From Sphingomonas sp. CCH10-B3 (GTDB lineage Bacteria > Pseudomonadota > Alphaproteobacteria > Sphingomonadales > Sphingomonadaceae), in NCBI RefSeq assembly GCF_001556185.1, contig NZ_LSIJ01000030.1, positions 5,389 through 69,388 of the forward strand: a stretch of DNA of 64,000 bases, written 5' to 3'. Below the pieces are notes generated by a model. The model was not told the origin of the DNA, searched no databases, and was given only the letters and a program-made list of their open reading frames with translations. This document shows, in pieces, positions 1-8,553 of the stretch. The position numbers and the translations under genes are program-made. Numbering within the stretch: position 1 is the first letter of the stretch; each line of letters starts with the position of its first letter.

Positions 1-227
1 CGATCGGGCCGCTGAAACTGCGGCTGCGCTTGCGGCTGGGCCTGAAACTGCGGCGGCCCCCGGAAATCGCGCGACTGGCGCGATTCGGACGGCTGAAAGC
101 GCGGGCCGTTTTCGTTGCGCTGGAATTGCCCGCGCCCGCGCAGCTGCGGCTCCTCCTGAGCAAGCGCGGCACCCGGCAGCAATGCCACTGCGGCCAGCAG
201 GCCGACCATAAACGACTTACGCATCAT
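1..227 (-). CDS. RcnB-family-like secreted protein (partial, cut by window edge)
   Basis: This is the first 75 residues of a gene that runs off the left edge. Visible are a Sec signal peptide (Met-Met-Arg-Lys, a hydrophobic core, then AALA followed by Gln) and a low-complexity segment rich in Gln, Arg, Pro and Phe. That layout is typical of the RcnB/YohN-type periplasmic proteins that sphingomonads carry in many copies. A GGAGG lies just upstream, so either the ATG at 227 or the next one at 224 could be the start; 224 has better spacing. The defining C-terminal domain is not in the window, so the family call is tentative. Confidence 0.55.
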   Translation of the reverse strand, partial: MMRKSFMVGLLAAVALLPGAALAQEEPQLRGRGQFQRNENGPRFQPSESRQSRDFRGPPQFQAQPQAQPQFQRPD

Positions 228-334
228 GTCCCTCCAAACAGGCGTCGTTCCGATGGGCCGGTGGCGACGATGACATGCTTTTGCGCCGCGCGCGATGAGC
301 GGTTTCTGAATTGGCGTGACAGCCAATTGAAAGC

Positions 335-880
335 TTATTTCTTATCCGGCGGCGTCAGCGCGGGGACGATCCGCGCGGCATCGGCGGGCTCGATGCCGGG
401 GCGGGGCGGGCCGACAACTGTTTCGTCGCCGCGCTGGATGCGCGCGGCGAGCTGTACCGCTTCGATCACGCGCGGATAGACGCCGCAGCGACAGATATTG
501 GTGATCGCCGCCTCAATGTCTTCTTCCGACGGGTTGCGGTTCTTCTTGATCAGCACGGCGGCGGCCATGATCATGCCGGGGATGCAGAAGCCGCATTGCG
601 GCACGTTCTTGGCGATCCACGCCTGCTGCACCGGATGTTCGCGCTCGCGCGACAGCCCTTCGATCGTGGTGACGAACGCCCCTTCGAGGCTGCCGATCGC
701 GACCTGGCATGACCGCACGGCATTGCCGTCGACATCGACCGTGCAGGTGCCGCAGTGCCCGGTGCCGCAGCCATATTTGGTGCCGGTCAGGTTGGAGGCA
801 TCGCGCAGCGCCCAGAGCAGCGGAGTCTTGGGGTCCATCCGATATTCGATCGGCTGATTGTTGACGGTGAATTTGGTCAT
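335..880 (-). CDS. [2Fe-2S]-binding subunit, isoquinoline 1-oxidoreductase alpha (IorA)-like
   Basis: The 181-residue protein is the small electron-transfer subunit of a xanthine-oxidase-family molybdenum hydroxylase. The plant-type ferredoxin cysteines are C38, C43, C46 and C58. The second cluster uses C96 and C99 (QCGFC) and C130 and C132 (CRC). The ATG at 880 overlaps the TGA of the CoA-transferase gene by four bases (ATGA), so it is translationally coupled and is the last gene of the gcdH operon. Its usual partner, the large molybdopterin subunit, is absent: the next gene downstream is the RcnB-like gene. It may therefore work with a subunit encoded elsewhere or have a new role. The domain call is firm; the enzyme and substrate are unknown. 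Confidence 0.88.
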   Translation of the reverse strand: MTKFTVNNQPIEYRMDPKTPLLWALRDASNLTGTKYGCGTGHCGTCTVDVDGNAVRSCQVAIGSLEGAFVTTIEGLSREREHPVQQAWIAKNVPQCGFCIPGMIMAAAVLIKKNRNPSEEDIEAAITNICRCGVYPRVIEAVQLAARIQRGDETVVGPPRPGIEPADAARIVPALTPPDKK

Positions 881-1998
881 GGCGCGAACGGGCGTTGCGG
901 GCTGGCGGTATCTGAGACCATGCGTTCCCCGTCGATGACGATCGGGCTGGCGACGCCGGGGATGCCGTCGCGCGCGATCGCCATCCCGCGTGCGGTCACT
1001 TGCGGGTCGGCGAAGACCTCCGCGACGGTGTTGATCGGCCCGGCGGGGACGCCCGCGGCTTCGAGCGCTTCGTAGAGATCGGCCTTTCGCCAGGTAACGA
1101 TCACGGCGGTGAGTGCGGCGATCAACGCCGCGCGATTGCGCACGCGCTCGGGGTTGGTCGCGAAGCGGGGGTCGTCGGCAAGCGGCAGCGCCAGCACTTC
1201 GCACAATTTGCGGAACTGGCCGTCGTTGCCGACCGCGACGATCAGCTCGCCATCGGCGCAGGCGAACGCCTGATAGGGTGCGAGGTTGGCGTGGCCATTG
1301 CCCATGCGGTGCGGCACGACTCCGCTCGCCATCCAGTTGAGCGCCTGGTTGGCGAGCACCGCGACCTGAGCGTCGAGCAGCGCCATGTCGATATGCGCGC
1401 CCCGGCCGGTTGCATCGCGCTGGCGCAAAGCGGCGAGGATCGCGACGGCCGAATAGACCCCGGTGAAGATGTCGGCATAGGCAATGCCAGACTTCTGCGG
1501 CGCGCCATCGGGCTCGCCGGTCATCGACATGATGCCGCCCATGCCCTGAATGATGAAGTCATAGCCCGCGCGGTGCGCATAGGGCCCGGTCTGGCCAAAA
1601 CCGGTGATCGAGCAGGTGATCAGGCGAGGGTAGGCGGCGCTGAGGCTTGCATGGTCGAGGCCGTATTTGGCGAGCCCGCCGACCTTGTAATTCTCGATCA
1701 CGACATCCGCATCGGCGATCAGGTCGCGCACCTGCGCCTGACCCTCGGGCGTGGCGATGTCGATTGCGACCGAGCGCTTGCCGCGATTGGTCGAGTGGTA
1801 ATAGGCAGCGTCGAGATTGGTGCCGTCGGGCGCGATCATGAACGGCGGCCCCCAGTGGCGGGTGTCGTCGCCCGCACCGGGGCGCTCGACCTTGACCACC
1901 TCGGCGCCGAGATCGGCGAGCAATTGCCCGCACCACGGCCCCGCGAGAATACGCGCGAGTTCGACCACCCTGATCCCGGCGAGCGGGCGAGGACTCAT
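877..1998 (-). CDS. CaiB/BaiF (class III) CoA-transferase, possible glutarate CoA-transferase
   Basis: The 373-residue protein begins with the family signature PLAGIRVVELARILAGP and has LGAEVVKVERPG, NRGKRS and the central YDF...QGMGG...MTG block, whose Asp is the likely site of the acyl anhydride intermediate. The family moves CoA between carboxylic acids. Because glutaryl-CoA dehydrogenase is two genes upstream in the same operon, glutarate or another dicarboxylate is the likely acceptor; this is inference from context. The gene starts at the ATG at 1998, overlaps the upstream acetyltransferase by ATGA, and overlaps the downstream [2Fe-2S] gene in the same way. Confidence 0.9.
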   Translation of the reverse strand: MSPRPLAGIRVVELARILAGPWCGQLLADLGAEVVKVERPGAGDDTRHWGPPFMIAPDGTNLDAAYYHSTNRGKRSVAIDIATPEGQAQVRDLIADADVVIENYKVGGLAKYGLDHASLSAAYPRLITCSITGFGQTGPYAHRAGYDFIIQGMGGIMSMTGEPDGAPQKSGIAYADIFTGVYSAVAILAALRQRDATGRGAHIDMALLDAQVAVLANQALNWMASGVVPHRMGNGHANLAPYQAFACADGELIVAVGNDGQFRKLCEVLALPLADDPRFATNPERVRNRAALIAALTAVIVTWRKADLYEALEAAGVPAGPINTVAEVFADPQVTARGMAIARDGIPGVASPIVIDGERMVSDTASPQRPFAP

Positions 1999-2534
1999 GC
2001 AAGCGGCTCGCGGATGGCGTAGACCACGTGCGGCGTCGGCACGCCCGCCATGTCGAAGTCGATCGTGCGATCGGGGAGCAGCACGCCGCCGATCTTCTCC
2101 ATCGCGCGGCGCGAGCGGATGTTGCCCTTGCCGACGTAAAACACCGCCGCATCGAACCAGCGCAGCGCGTGGCCGACCATCAGCGTCTTGATCTCGCGGT
2201 TGGTGATCCCGCCCCAGTAAGCACGCGCCAGGAAGGTCCAGCCAATCTCGACTTCGCCCGGCTCGACCCGGCTGCGGTCGTACCGGCTGGAGCCGATGAC
2301 GGCACCGGTCGCATTGTCGCGGATCACGAGGCACCCGCCCGACGCCATCGCATCGGCGAAGAAGCGGCGGAACACCGCTTCCTGCCAGCGATCATGCGCG
2401 GGATGCACTTCCCAGATCAGCGGATCGGCGGCGACCGCGAACAGCGCATCCCAATCCGCCGCGCGCAGCGGCGACAGCGTGACGGTGGCGCCGGTCAGCG
2501 TCGGCTGCGCGTCAAATTCGGCCGTCTCAACCAT
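1995..2534 (-). CDS. GNAT-family N-acetyltransferase
   Basis: The 179-residue protein has the RimJ/RimL-like GNAT fold pattern: an N-terminal LTGATVTLSPLRAADWD strand-helix, a VEIGWTFLARAYWGG beta4-turn, and a C-terminal NIRSRRAMEKIGG helix that normally holds the acetyl-CoA pyrophosphate. The acceptor (protein N-terminus or small amine) cannot be read from sequence. The gene sits between gcdH and the CoA-transferase with a TGATG overlap on the 5' side and ATGA on the 3' side. It is therefore part of the operon, although its link to glutarate metabolism is unclear. Confidence 0.85.
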   Translation of the reverse strand: MVETAEFDAQPTLTGATVTLSPLRAADWDALFAVAADPLIWEVHPAHDRWQEAVFRRFFADAMASGGCLVIRDNATGAVIGSSRYDRSRVEPGEVEIGWTFLARAYWGGITNREIKTLMVGHALRWFDAAVFYVGKGNIRSRRAMEKIGGVLLPDRTIDFDMAGVPTPHVVYAIREPLA

Positions 2535-3718
2535 CAGAAGGCAGCAATCCCCGTGATCGCGCGGCCGAGGATCAGCGCATGCACGTCGTGCGCGCCTTCA
2601 TAGGTGTTGACCGTTTCGAGGTTCATCAGGTGGCGCATCACTTGATATTCGGCCGAAATGCCGTTGCCGCCATGCATGTCACGGGCGGCGCGGGCAATGT
2701 CGAGCGCCTTGCCGACATTGTTGCGCTTGACGATCGAGATCATCTCGGGCGCGAACTTATGCGCGTCCATCAGTCGCCCGACGCGCAAGCTCGCCTGCAA
2801 GCCCAGCGCGATCTCGCTGGCCATGTCGGCGAGCTTCTTCTGATAGAGTTGCGTGCCCGCCAGCGGCCGCCCGAACTGCTTGCGGTCGAGGCCATACTGG
2901 CGCGCGGCGTGGTAGCAGAACTCCGCCGCGCCCATCGCGCCCCAGCTGATCCCGTAACGCGCGCGGTTGAGGCAGCCGAACGGCCCCTTCAGCCCCTGCA
3001 CATTGGGCAGCAGCGCGTCCTCGCCGACTTCGACGCCGTCCATCTGGATCATGCCGGTGATCGACGCGCGCAAGGAGAGCTTGCCCTCGATCTTGGGCGT
3101 GGCGAGGCCCTTCATGCCCTTTTCGAGGATGAAGCCGCGAATGCCACCGCCGTGCGCGTCGCTCTTCGCCCAGACGACGAATACGTCGGCGATCGGCGAA
3201 TTGGAAATCCAGGTCTTGGCGCCCGAGATGCGATAGCCGCCGTCGATCTTCTCCGCCTTGGTCAGCATGCCGCCGGGGTCGGAGCCGGCATCGGGCTCGG
3301 TCAGACCGAAGCAGCCGATCCACTCGCCGGTCGCGAGCTTGGGCAGATATTTGTGGCGCTGTTCTTCCGATCCATATTCGTAGATCGGGAACATCACGAG
3401 GCTCGACTGGACGCTCATCATCGATCGATAGCCCGAGTCGATCCGCTCGACTTCGCGCGCGACGAGGCCGTAGCTGACATAGGACGCACCGACGCCGCCA
3501 TATTCGGCCGGGATCGTCGGCCCGAGCAGCCCGAGCGCGCCCATTTCGCGGAAGATTTCGGGATCGGTGGTTTCGTGCTGGAACGCATCGATGATGCGCG
3601 GCGCCAGCTTGTCCTGCGCATAGGCAGCCGCCGTATCGCGGACGGCGCGTTCCTCGTCATCGAGCTGATCGTCGATGAAGAAGGGATCGGCCCAATCGAA
3701 CCTGCTCATGCCGGACAT
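2534..3718 (-). CDS. gcdH: Glutaryl-CoA dehydrogenase
   Basis: The 394-residue FAD flavoprotein oxidises and decarboxylates glutaryl-CoA to crotonyl-CoA in lysine, tryptophan and glutarate breakdown and passes electrons to ETF. It has the acyl-CoA dehydrogenase blocks [16 protein letters not shown] and [12 protein letters not shown], and the hallmark C-terminal [20 protein letters not shown]. The Glu of YEG is the catalytic base, and that position separates GCDH from most other family members. It is the first gene of a four-gene minus-strand operon. The ATG at 3718 (MSGMSRF) is used; the second Met at 3709 is an alternative. Confidence 0.95.
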   Translation of the reverse strand: MSGMSRFDWADPFFIDDQLDDEERAVRDTAAAYAQDKLAPRIIDAFQHETTDPEIFREMGALGLLGPTIPAEYGGVGASYVSYGLVAREVERIDSGYRSMMSVQSSLVMFPIYEYGSEEQRHKYLPKLATGEWIGCFGLTEPDAGSDPGGMLTKAEKIDGGYRISGAKTWISNSPIADVFVVWAKSDAHGGGIRGFILEKGMKGLATPKIEGKLSLRASITGMIQMDGVEVGEDALLPNVQGLKGPFGCLNRARYGISWGAMGAAEFCYHAARQYGLDRKQFGRPLAGTQLYQKKLADMASEIALGLQASLRVGRLMDAHKFAPEMISIVKRNNVGKALDIARAARDMHGGNGISAEYQVMRHLMNLETVNTYEGAHDVHALILGRAITGIAAF

Positions 3719-3811
3719 TTTTCGTGCTCCTCTGCGTGCTGCTTTCCGATTCCGCGCAACCGCGTGATTTGTCCAGCCCTGTCCTTTGGGCCGCGTCCCT
3801 TTGACGGCTGA

Positions 3812-3908
3812 TCGTCATTCCCGCGAAGGCGGGAATCCATTCTGGCCGAGGTCCGAGAGACTCTCGAAGTTCGGCGGCTATGGATCCCCGCCTTCGCGGG
3901 GATGACGA
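3812..3908. repeat. REP-like inverted repeat, 28-bp arms
   Basis: Arm 3812-3839 (core CATTCCCGCGAAGGCGGGAATCC) is the reverse complement of arm 3881-3908 (core GGATCCCCGCCTTCGCGGGGATG) with two differences. The spacer is about 41 bp and holds a smaller inverted repeat around CGAGAG/CTCTCG. Each arm is itself palindromic (CCCGC..GCGGG). Such elements are widespread between genes in sphingomonads. It lies between the divergent gcdH and CitE-like genes. Confidence 0.85.
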
Positions 3909-3953
3909 ATGCATATGGCTGCATCTTGGCGCGACAGGTTCTAAAGGACGGTC

Positions 3954-4817
3954 ATGACTCAGCCCATCCGCCCCTGCCGCTCCGCGCTCTACCTCCCCGC
4001 GTCCAACCCGCGCGCGATCGAAAAGGCGCGGGGGTTGCCGTGCGATGCGGTGATCCTCGATCTCGAAGACGCGGTCGCTCCCGAAGCCAAGGTCGAGGCA
4101 CGCGCGGCGGCAGTGCTCGCCTTCGATACCGGCGGCTTCGGCGAGCGGCTGACCGTGCTGCGGGTGAACGCGCTCGATACGGCATGGGGCGAGGCCGATC
4201 TGGTCGCCGCGGCGAGCTTGGGGATCGACGCGGTGCTCGCCCCCAAGATCGAGACCGCCGCTGATGTCGCGCGCTACCGCGAGCGGCTGGGCGGGCAGAA
4301 GCTATGGGTGATGATCGAGACCGCGCGCGCAGTCGCGAACCTCCAGCCGATTGCCGATGCGGTCGGCGCGGGCGGCGCGCTCGTGATCGGCACCAACGAC
4401 CTTGCGCTCGAGATGCGCTGCGCCGGGCGCGCGCCGCTGCTCCCGATCCTCACCCTCGCGGTCGCGGCGGCGCGGGCGAGCGGGCTGGCGGTGCTCGACG
4501 GCGTGCGCAACGATTTCAGCGATGTCGAAGCCTTTCTTGCCGAGGCAGAGCAGGGCCGCGATATGGGCTTCGACGGGAAGACGCTGATCCACCCTGCGCA
4601 GATCATGGCGTGCAACGGCGTCTTCACGCCGAGCGCCGACCAGGTCGCGCGCGCCCGCGCGATCGTTGCCGCGTTCGACCTGCCGGAGCATGCAGGCGAA
4701 GGCGCGATCCGGCTCGACGGGAGGATGGTCGAGCGTTTGCACCTGAACGAAGCGCAGCGCACGCTCGCGCTTTTCGCGGCGGCCAATTCGGCCTATGCTG
4801 GCGCAAAACAGGATTAG
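3954..4817 (+). CDS. HpcH/HpaI aldolase / citrate lyase beta (CitE)-like CoA ester lyase
   Basis: The 287-residue protein has the CitE-like TIM-barrel motifs: RSALYLPASNPRAIEKA at the N terminus, AVILDLEDAVAP (metal-binding acidic residues), LAPKIETAADV, VMIETARAV and GFDGKTLIHPAQI near the end. Members cleave or form acyl-CoA esters such as malyl-CoA or citramalyl-CoA; the substrate cannot be told here. The start at 3954 follows AAGGACGGTC. A class II aldolase gene follows 12 bases after the stop, so the two are co-transcribed and probably act on related hydroxyacyl or keto-acid metabolites. Confidence 0.88.
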   Translation: MTQPIRPCRSALYLPASNPRAIEKARGLPCDAVILDLEDAVAPEAKVEARAAAVLAFDTGGFGERLTVLRVNALDTAWGEADLVAAASLGIDAVLAPKIETAADVARYRERLGGQKLWVMIETARAVANLQPIADAVGAGGALVIGTNDLALEMRCAGRAPLLPILTLAVAAARASGLAVLDGVRNDFSDVEAFLAEAEQGRDMGFDGKTLIHPAQIMACNGVFTPSADQVARARAIVAAFDLPEHAGEGAIRLDGRMVERLHLNEAQRTLALFAAANSAYAGAKQD

Positions 4818-4829
4818 GAGACGTCTACG

Positions 4830-5609
4830 ATGGCCACTGCGCTCAAGCCCGCCGAAACGCTCCGCGACCGCTGCTCGCCCGAGGAATGGCAGGCGCGCGT
4901 CGACCTCGCCGCCGCTTACCGGCTGGTCGCGATGTACGGCTGGGACGACCTGATCTTCACCCATCTGTCAGCGCGGGTGCCGGGCCCCGAGCATCATTTC
5001 CTGATCAATCCCTACACGCATATGTTCGAGGAAATGACCGCGTCGGCGCTGGTCAAGATCGACGTCGACGGCAACAAGGTCGACGACACGCCCGCCCCGG
5101 TAAACCGCGCGGGCTTCGTGATCCATTCGGCGATCCATATGGCGCGCGAGGATGCCGCATCGGTGATGCACCTGCACACGCCCTATGGTCAGGCCGTGTC
5201 GGCAATGGCCGAAGGGCTGCTGCCGCACACCCAGACATCGATGATCGCCGGGCATGACGTGGCGTATCACGAATATGAGGGCATCGCGACCGAACTCGAG
5301 GAACGCGAGCGGCTGGTCGAGGACCTCGGCAGCAAGAACACGATGATCCTGCGCAACCACGGCACCTTGGCGGTGGGCGCGACGGTCGCGCAGGCATTCC
5401 TGCGGCTCTATTTCTTGGAGCGCGCGTGCGAAGCGCAGGTGCATATGCTGAGCGCGGGGCGGTCGGGGTTGCACAACCCGCCGCAGGGCGTCGAAGGCAA
5501 GGTCGAGGAACAATCGAGCGGCGCCGGGATGGCAATGCTCGCGCAGGGGCTGGCCTGGCCGGCGCTGCTGCGGAAGTTGGACCGGCATAATCCGGGTTAT
5601 GCGGAGTAG
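4830..5609 (+). CDS. Class II aldolase/adducin-family protein
   Basis: The 259-residue protein carries the zinc-site histidines of the family: H114 and H116 in MHLHTPYG and H177 in LRNHG. The catalytic-acid region (EEMTAS) and the N-terminal FTHLSAR strand are also typical. Relatives include fuculose- and ribulose-phosphate aldolases and many uncharacterised decarboxylase/aldolase-like proteins. A GGAG precedes the ATG at 4830, and the gene lies 12 bases behind the CitE-like gene. Specific substrate unknown. Confidence 0.88.
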   Translation: MATALKPAETLRDRCSPEEWQARVDLAAAYRLVAMYGWDDLIFTHLSARVPGPEHHFLINPYTHMFEEMTASALVKIDVDGNKVDDTPAPVNRAGFVIHSAIHMAREDAASVMHLHTPYGQAVSAMAEGLLPHTQTSMIAGHDVAYHEYEGIATELEERERLVEDLGSKNTMILRNHGTLAVGATVAQAFLRLYFLERACEAQVHMLSAGRSGLHNPPQGVEGKVEEQSSGAGMAMLAQGLAWPALLRKLDRHNPGYAE

Positions 5610-5636
5610 GGGATAGCTTTCCCCACACCCGCAACC

Positions 5637-5742
5637 GTCACCCCGGCCTTGTGCCGGGGCCCACGGTGCCGCAAGCGATGTAGCTTGAGCGGAAAGTGCA
5701 TCGCCTGATGCCCGGTGGGCCCCGGCACGAGGCCGGGGTGAC
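5637..5742. repeat. REP-like inverted repeat, 28-bp arms
   Basis: Arm 5637-5664 (GTCACCCCGGCC...GGGGCCCAC) and arm 5715-5742 are reverse complements with one mismatch, separated by 50 bp. The sequence differs from the 3812-3908 repeat, so it is a second repeat family. It follows the class II aldolase gene and could form a large hairpin in its transcript. Confidence 0.85.
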
Positions 5743-5803
5743 GACAATGGGGCACGTCGGCTTTCGCCCCAGTTGCTGTCGTTCATTGAGTACGGAACGA
5801 CCC

Positions 5804-6154
5804 TCAAAGTCCACCGTCGCCCCGTGCTTGACACGGGGCTGGGCTTTTCTCGTCGATGCCACCGGCGAACCATTGATCCCAGAGGTCGAGCCACGCCGGA
5901 TTATCCGCCTCGATCAGTGCGAACTTCCATTCGCGCCGCCATTTCTTCAGCAGTTTCTCGCGAGCGATCGCAGCCTCGATCTCGGCGTGGAACTCGACAT
6001 AGACGACCCGCGTCTTGCCGAAGTCGCGCACATGAGTCGACCCGGCTCCTTCGCGATGCTGATAGACGCGCCTGATGACGTCGGCTGACACGCCGACATA
6101 CATTCCCCCGCGATACCGGTTCGCGGTAATGTAGACCCACCCGCCTTTCGCCAT
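5804..6154 (-). CDS. Small GIY-YIG nuclease-domain protein
   Basis: The 116-residue protein is a stand-alone GIY-YIG domain. GGWVYITANRYRGGMYVGVS gives the paired strands (the pattern reads VYI...MYVGV), followed by the Arg-bearing helix VIRRVYQHREG, VYVEFHAEIEAAIAREKLLKKW with the metal-binding Glu, and W..EWK. Small proteins of this type are often mislabelled UvrC-like; their function is unknown. ATG at 6154 is preferred to the TTG at 6169. The last residues (about SPAPCQARGDGGL) and the stop are encoded inside one arm of an inverted repeat that flanks the gene. The repeat therefore supplies the C terminus. Confidence 0.82.
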   Translation of the reverse strand: MAKGGWVYITANRYRGGMYVGVSADVIRRVYQHREGAGSTHVRDFGKTRVVYVEFHAEIEAAIAREKLLKKWRREWKFALIEADNPAWLDLWDQWFAGGIDEKSPAPCQARGDGGL

Positions 6155-6218
6155 GTCGTTTTGTCGCAAGCGGTAGCCCGGAAGAAAAGCCTAGCCCCGT
6201 GTCAAGCACGGGGCGACG
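5815..6218. repeat. 35-bp inverted repeats bracketing the GIY-YIG gene
   Basis: Arm 5815-5849 and arm 6184-6218 are 35-bp reverse complements with one mismatch. Each contains the palindrome CCCCGTG-CTTGA-CACGGGG. The left arm lies within the end of the GIY-YIG coding sequence and the right arm lies just upstream of its start. The arrangement resembles a short mobile unit with its gene inside. Confidence 0.85.
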
Positions 6219-6302
6219 AGCCAAAAGGGACGGGATGGGTCAGGCACAACGACGGCTAAAAGCAGCGCGACCGCCAACCACCGGTCGCAGCCCACCCATC
6301 CC

Positions 6303-7265
6303 TCAAGGCACCAAAACCACCCGCCCCACGGCCTGCCGACTCTCGATGTACGCATGCGCTTCGGCTGCCTCGGACAGTGCAAACCGGCGGTCGATCACCA
6401 CTTCCAGCTTTCCAGCGGCGACATCCTCGATCAGCCCCTGGATCATGTCGTGCACCCGGTCGGTCATGATCTCCGCGCCCAGGAACACCCCGCCCAAAGT
6501 CCGGTTGCCGCCCATCAGCGAGGCGACGTCGACCTTCATTGCCTCGCGCCCGGCCGCGCCGACCATCGACAGCCGCCCCCGATAGGCGAGCGCGTCGATC
6601 GAGCCTTGGAGCGTCGTGCCGCCGACCGGATCCACCACGACATCGGCGCCCTTGCCGCGGGTGAGCCGCCGGACTTCGGCCGCGACCTCGTCGCGCTTGT
6701 AGTTGATGCCGTGGTCGAGGCCGTAAGCTTTCAGCCGATCGAGCCGTTCGTCGCTTGAGGCAGTCGCAATCACCGTCGCACCCGCTTGCTTGGCGAGCTG
6801 GATCGCGGCGATGCCGACGCCGCTCGCGCCGGCCTGAATCAGCGCGACTTCGCCCGCTTTCAGCCCGCCGCGCCCGAACAGGCATTCATGCGCCGTCCCG
6901 AAGGCGACCGGCACGACGGCTGCCTTGGCGAGATCGAGGCCGGCGGGGATCGGCCAGCAATTGCGTGCCGGCACCGGACGCAGTTCGGCATGGGAGCCGA
7001 AGGCGTCGACCGTCGCGACCCGGTCGCCGATCTTCAGATGCGATACTTCGGCGCCGACCTCGACGATCTCGCCCGCTGCCTGATAGCCGACGATGTGCGG
7101 CGTGGTGACGAGCGGCCCGCGCCAGCGATTGAGCGTGTCGCCGCCCTCGATGCTGACCGCCTCGACGCGGATGACGACGCCCTTGGGGTGGCAGAGGGGA
7201 TCGGGCACGTCCTCATACACCAGCACGCTGGGATCGCCGTTGGTATAATAGACCGCTGCTTTCAT
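6303..7265 (-). CDS. Zinc-independent NADPH:quinone oxidoreductase-like MDR protein
   Basis: The 320-residue medium-chain reductase begins MKAAVYYTNGDPSVLVYEDV. It has a GroES-like N-terminal half (IVGYQAAGEIVEVG, GDRV) and a Rossmann NADPH site (IQAGASGVGIAAIQLAK) followed by TASSDERLDRLK. The structural and catalytic zinc cysteines of alcohol dehydrogenases are absent, which places it with the QOR group. The ATG at 7265 follows AGGAG; in-frame sequence further upstream is Arg/Cys-rich and does not look coding. Substrate unknown. Confidence 0.9.
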   Translation of the reverse strand: MKAAVYYTNGDPSVLVYEDVPDPLCHPKGVVIRVEAVSIEGGDTLNRWRGPLVTTPHIVGYQAAGEIVEVGAEVSHLKIGDRVATVDAFGSHAELRPVPARNCWPIPAGLDLAKAAVVPVAFGTAHECLFGRGGLKAGEVALIQAGASGVGIAAIQLAKQAGATVIATASSDERLDRLKAYGLDHGINYKRDEVAAEVRRLTRGKGADVVVDPVGGTTLQGSIDALAYRGRLSMVGAAGREAMKVDVASLMGGNRTLGGVFLGAEIMTDRVHDMIQGLIEDVAAGKLEVVIDRRFALSEAAEAHAYIESRQAVGRVVLVP

Positions 7266-7578
7266 ATGTCCGCTCCTGTCTTTGGTTTGCGCGTATCTGC
7301 GCCTGTCGCATCGCCGATGGCAAGCGGTGCGGTGGCAGCGCCGAACGGTGCTGTGCGCACGACGAACGGCGCCGAGCGCATCAATCGACATGCTAAATGC
7401 AAATGACACATCATTATTGCGATAGTTAACGTCCAGTAAACGATCAATAGAGCTCGACAGTAATCCAACACAGGATCATCATCCAACTCACAAGCCGAGT
7501 CGTAGTGAAGATAGCTCCTCGGCAACATTATTGTAGTCGAGCAAAATCGATCTCGAATCGACAGGATGGGGATTTGCC
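7266..7578. other. Intergenic stretch with an AT-rich segment
   Basis: No convincing gene is seen. Positions about 7395-7560 are clearly lower in GC than the neighbours. This probably holds the divergent promoters of the quinone oxidoreductase and of the three-gene cassette that starts at 7579. Confidence 0.5.
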
Positions 7579-8541
7579 ATGGCGGGGATATTGAAGAAGG
7601 CCATGTGGATTCATGGCCACAGCATGGATATCGAAAACCCCGGCGCGATCGCCAGCACCTGGCGCGCGGGGTTCTTCATCCGCGTGGTCGGCAAGCCGAA
7701 CACGACCAACTGGTTCCACTTCCACGTGCCCACGCCCGTGATCGTCAAGGACAAGCGGCTGATGGTCGACTCGGCGATGCTGCGGTACCGTAGCGGGTCG
7801 AGCAACGCTGCCGTCACCAACGTCCATGTCTTCGACGGCGAGAACCGCATTGCCGCGCACGACGGCCTCGCGCTCAGCCCGCTCACCAATTTCGCATTCC
7901 AGCGCTTCGACGTGCCCGGCAAGCCCGATGTGCTGTGGGGCACCGGCGTCACCGTCGGCGTGCGCTTCGGCGGCGGGACGGATGCGCAGCGCACGATCGA
8001 GTTTGCCTCGGTCGGGATCGACTTCAATCTCTACCAGACGATCCGGCTGCACCTGAAGATCCTGGCGACGCCGACGATTCCGATCGACACGATGCTGGCG
8101 TCGATGCGCTCGGTCTATGAGCCCGCAGGGTTCCGGGTGGTGCGCGCGAGCACCGAGAACCTCAACCTGCCGCTGCTCAACATCTGCGACGTCGGATCGT
8201 GCACGCGCGGCAATACGACGGCCGAGCAGAACACGCTGTTCGGCAACCGCAACAATGTCGGCGCGAACGATGTCGTCGTTTACTTCGTCCAGGGCACCAA
8301 TCCGGTGCTCAACGGTTGCGCCGCGCACCCCAATGGGCGGCCCGGCGCCGTCGTCGCGAGCATCGCCTCACGCTGGACGATGGGGCATGAGGTTGGCCAT
8401 GTGCTCGGCCTGTCGCACGTCAATAACAACGACCGGCTGATGACGGGCAACGGCACCAGCAACATCACCAATCCGCCGCCCGATCTCGCCGCGAGCGAGA
8501 TCACGACGATGAACAACAGCCCGCTCACCGTAAATCCATAA
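7579..8541 (+). CDS. Uncharacterised N-terminal domain fused to a zincin metalloprotease
   Basis: The 320-residue protein has two parts. Residues about 8-149 (starting WIHGHSM) form a beta-rich domain that recurs, closely similar, as the whole protein at 9031-9474. Residues about 155-320 form a metalloprotease-like domain with HEVGHVLGLSH (H270, E271, H274, H280 as zinc ligands and base) and a nearby Met (M288 in DRLM) that fits a Met-turn. Cys203/Cys208 could form a disulfide. No signal peptide or membrane segment is visible. It heads a three-gene unit with 12- and 24-base gaps. I recognise the zincin active site but not the precise protease family, and the role is unknown. Confidence 0.8.
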   Translation: MAGILKKAMWIHGHSMDIENPGAIASTWRAGFFIRVVGKPNTTNWFHFHVPTPVIVKDKRLMVDSAMLRYRSGSSNAAVTNVHVFDGENRIAAHDGLALSPLTNFAFQRFDVPGKPDVLWGTGVTVGVRFGGGTDAQRTIEFASVGIDFNLYQTIRLHLKILATPTIPIDTMLASMRSVYEPAGFRVVRASTENLNLPLLNICDVGSCTRGNTTAEQNTLFGNRNNVGANDVVVYFVQGTNPVLNGCAAHPNGRPGAVVASIASRWTMGHEVGHVLGLSHVNNNDRLMTGNGTSNITNPPPDLAASEITTMNNSPLTVNP

Positions 8542-8553
8542 GGGGCCGCCGCC

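Noticed and set aside
1000..2022. Long plus-strand frame opposite the CoA-transferase gene
   Set aside because: It has Arg/His/Asp-rich composition with no recognisable motif and mirrors a clear gene on the other strand; typical antisense frame in GC-rich DNA.
3657..3924. Short minus-strand frames over the repeat before gcdH
   Set aside because: Translations such as RRRGSI and RLRGNDD are typical artefacts of REP-like repeats, not proteins.
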